Shown piece by piece: positions 5,485 to 6,538 of a DNA stretch of 6,538 nucleotides. The notes beneath the pieces were generated by a model. The model worked only from the letters and a program-made list of their open reading frames with translations, searched no databases and was not told the origin of the DNA. This stretch comes from JAFAQB01 sp046724555 (GTDB lineage Archaea; Thermoproteota; Nitrososphaeria; Nitrososphaerales; Nitrososphaeraceae). The DNA is taken from positions 1 to 6,538 of the forward strand of contig JBKOWU010000244.1 of NCBI GenBank assembly GCA_046724555.1, given 5' to 3'. The translations under genes were made by a program, and so were the position numbers. Position 1 is the stretch's first letter. Every line of letters starts with the position of its first letter.

Positions 5485-5562
5485 AAAATGGGAACTTGGC
5501 AATACCACCAATGCATATCATTAGATATGTTAATAGTTATATATACATATAAGTTCCATTTT
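5485..5562. repeat. nested inverted repeat (possible structured RNA or operator)
   Basis: An outer stem pairs AAAATGGGAACTT (5485-5497) with AAGTTCCATTTT (5551-5562): 12 pairs with one bulged G. Inside it, CATATC (5514-5519) and GATATG (5524-5529) form a perfect 6-bp hairpin with an ATTA loop. The element lies 125 bases before the purU-type ATG but upstream of its TATA box, so it is not in that gene's leader unless another promoter exists. Chance cannot be excluded in A/T-rich DNA. Confidence 0.4.
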
Positions 5563-5651
5563 CGACTTCTAGTGAATAAAAATTTATAATCCCGTGTTTA
5601 GACGTGTTGTGAGCACGCATCAATCAATGAGTAAAATAATCTATACGCAGA

Positions 5652-5660
5652 TTTTTTATA
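5652..5660 (+). promoter_or_regulatory. TATA box of the purU-type gene
   Basis: TTTTTTATA is centred about 31 bases before the ATG at 5688 and predicts a leader of only a few bases. No Shine-Dalgarno sequence precedes the ATG, as expected for a near-leaderless message. Confidence 0.5.
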
Positions 5661-5687
5661 GCAAGAATCTATAGCCAACGCAGGTAT

Positions 5688-6538
5688 ATGGGTATCAGTG
5701 ATACTGCTAATGATGAAAGAACTGTTATCGAAGTTACTGTCGTAGGAAAAGATCGTAAAGGCATTGTAGCAGATATAACTAGTTTCATCTTCAGAAACGG
5801 AGGAAATATCGAACAGATAAACCAGAATGTGGTTAGAGGGCTATTTGGAATGCACTTGGAAGCATCATTCCAAAAAAGTATCGACAGAAAAGATCTTGAT
5901 GAGGGACTCAGATATCTATCAAAAAAATTGCAAATGGAAATTAAAGTTCATTACCAAGAAGCAAATAGGATCAAAAACGTTGCAATTTTGGTAAGTAAAG
6001 AAAATCATTGTCTCACGGCAATTTTGGATTCGAACAGCAAGAACGAATTTGGTGCTAATATTAAAGTTGTCATCGGAACAGAGAGTACGCTACATTCACT
6101 TGCAGATAATGCTGGAATACCATTTTATACTGTTAACAACGCCGATCAGCACGAGGCAGAAATTGGCATCCTCCAATTAATTGAAAAATATAATATCGAT
6201 GTAATTGTCCTTGCAAGATATATGCGTGTCTTAACTCCCAATTTTGTTTGGAGATATCCAAATAGAATTATTAATATTCATCCGTCGCTTCTTCCGGCGT
6301 TTCCTGGTGCTTATGCCTATGTGCAGGCTTATGAAAGGGGGGCAAAGATAGTTGGTTGTACTGCTCATTTCGTAACTGAAGACCTTGACCAAGGTCCAAT
6401 CATTTGTCAAGAATCATTTAAGATTTCTGAATCAGATACACTGGAATCTATAAAAAGTAAAGGACGTACATTAGAGGGTAAGACGCTTCTAGAAGCCATA
6501 AAGCTATACTTGGAAGGAAGACTGGAGGTATATTGGAG
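5688..6538 (+). CDS. purU: formyltetrahydrofolate deformylase, PurU-type (3' end cut by window)
   Basis: 283 complete codons with no stop, so the gene runs off the window. The product matches the PurU layout: an N-terminal ACT domain (about residues 12-90; VVGKDRKGIVADIT), then a formyltransferase domain (about 96-283). PurU hydrolyses 10-formyl-tetrahydrofolate to formate and tetrahydrofolate in the cytoplasm; the ACT domain is the usual amino-acid sensor (glycine and methionine in E. coli). The catalytic triad is present: N196, H198 and D234 (NIHPSLLPAF and EDLDQGP). The stretch LARYMRVLTPNF before it and YERGAKIVG after it are PurU-like. The loop HPSLLPAFPG instead looks like PurN (GAR transformylase), where PurU normally has HHSFLPAF, so substrate use is not certain. 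E. coli PurU is 280 residues and ends soon after the equivalent of EVYWE, so only about ten residues should be missing. The ATG at 5688 follows a TATA box and starts just before the ACT domain. Confidence 0.9.
   Translation, partial: MGISDTANDERTVIEVTVVGKDRKGIVADITSFIFRNGGNIEQINQNVVRGLFGMHLEASFQKSIDRKDLDEGLRYLSKKLQMEIKVHYQEANRIKNVAILVSKENHCLTAILDSNSKNEFGANIKVVIGTESTLHSLADNAGIPFYTVNNADQHEAEIGILQLIEKYNIDVIVLARYMRVLTPNFVWRYPNRIINIHPSLLPAFPGAYAYVQAYERGAKIVGCTAHFVTEDLDQGPIICQESFKISESDTLESIKSKGRTLEGKTLLEAIKLYLEGRLEVYW

Larger units (their letters stand above)
5268..5687. other. divergent intergenic gap between the winged-helix and purU-type genes
   Basis: About 420 bases that should hold the promoters of both flanking genes. 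The purU-type TATA box is clear (5652-5660); that of the winged-helix gene is not. A nested inverted repeat at 5485-5562 is listed separately. Small open frames at about 5381-5416 and 5391-5471 are too short and lack promoters, so I do not call them. Confidence 0.55.

Noticed and set aside
6025..6036. TTCGAA-type sequence resembling a tRNA T-loop
   Set aside because: It lies inside the PurU-type coding frame and no cloverleaf can be drawn around it.

Overview
The window looks like chromosomal DNA of a mesophilic archaeon, most likely an ammonia-oxidising thaumarchaeon (Nitrososphaeria, perhaps Nitrosocosmicus-like). The reasons are strong A+T richness, archaeal TATA boxes about 25-30 bases before several start codons with little or no Shine-Dalgarno signal, use of TTG and GTG starts, and the mix of protein families (stand-alone CBS pair, duplicated PRC-barrel-like protein, short MgtC-type membrane protein, winged-helix regulator, ACT-containing formyl-H4folate enzyme). 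The lineage is an inference from this style; no rRNA or ammonia-oxidation gene is present to fix it.

Layout: (1) 32-277 (+), a small membrane-anchored zinc-ribbon protein. (2) 278-1118, a long stretch without a convincing gene but with several hairpins. (3) 1119-1298 (-), a 59-residue CxxC protein with a well-placed TATA box. (4) 1299-1770, a non-coding stretch ending in the promoter of (5) 1771-2211 (+), a two-CBS-domain protein. (6) 2212-2715, intergenic. (7) 2716-3300 (+), a PRC-barrel-like protein made of two tandem copies of one domain. (8) 3586-4026 (+), a short MgtC/SapB-family membrane protein. (9) 4027-4508, a gap between convergent genes. (10) 4509-5267 (-), a winged-helix protein. 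(11) 5268-5687, a divergent gap with a nested inverted repeat and the promoter of (12) 5688-6538 (+), a PurU-type formyltetrahydrofolate deformylase that runs off the window only a few codons short of the usual family length.

Every gene stands alone behind its own promoter or a gap of at least 285 bases, and genes fill only about 54% of the window, so no operon logic ties them together. Common themes are ligand sensing and regulation (CBS pair, ACT domain, winged helix) and small metal-binding proteins (zinc ribbon, CxxC). I see no mobile element, CRISPR array, tRNA, rRNA or multi-gene defence system. The most interesting items are the unlisted small CxxC gene, the domain duplication that keeps an exact 23-base repeat, the mixed PurU/PurN active-site motif, and the structured intergenic elements.
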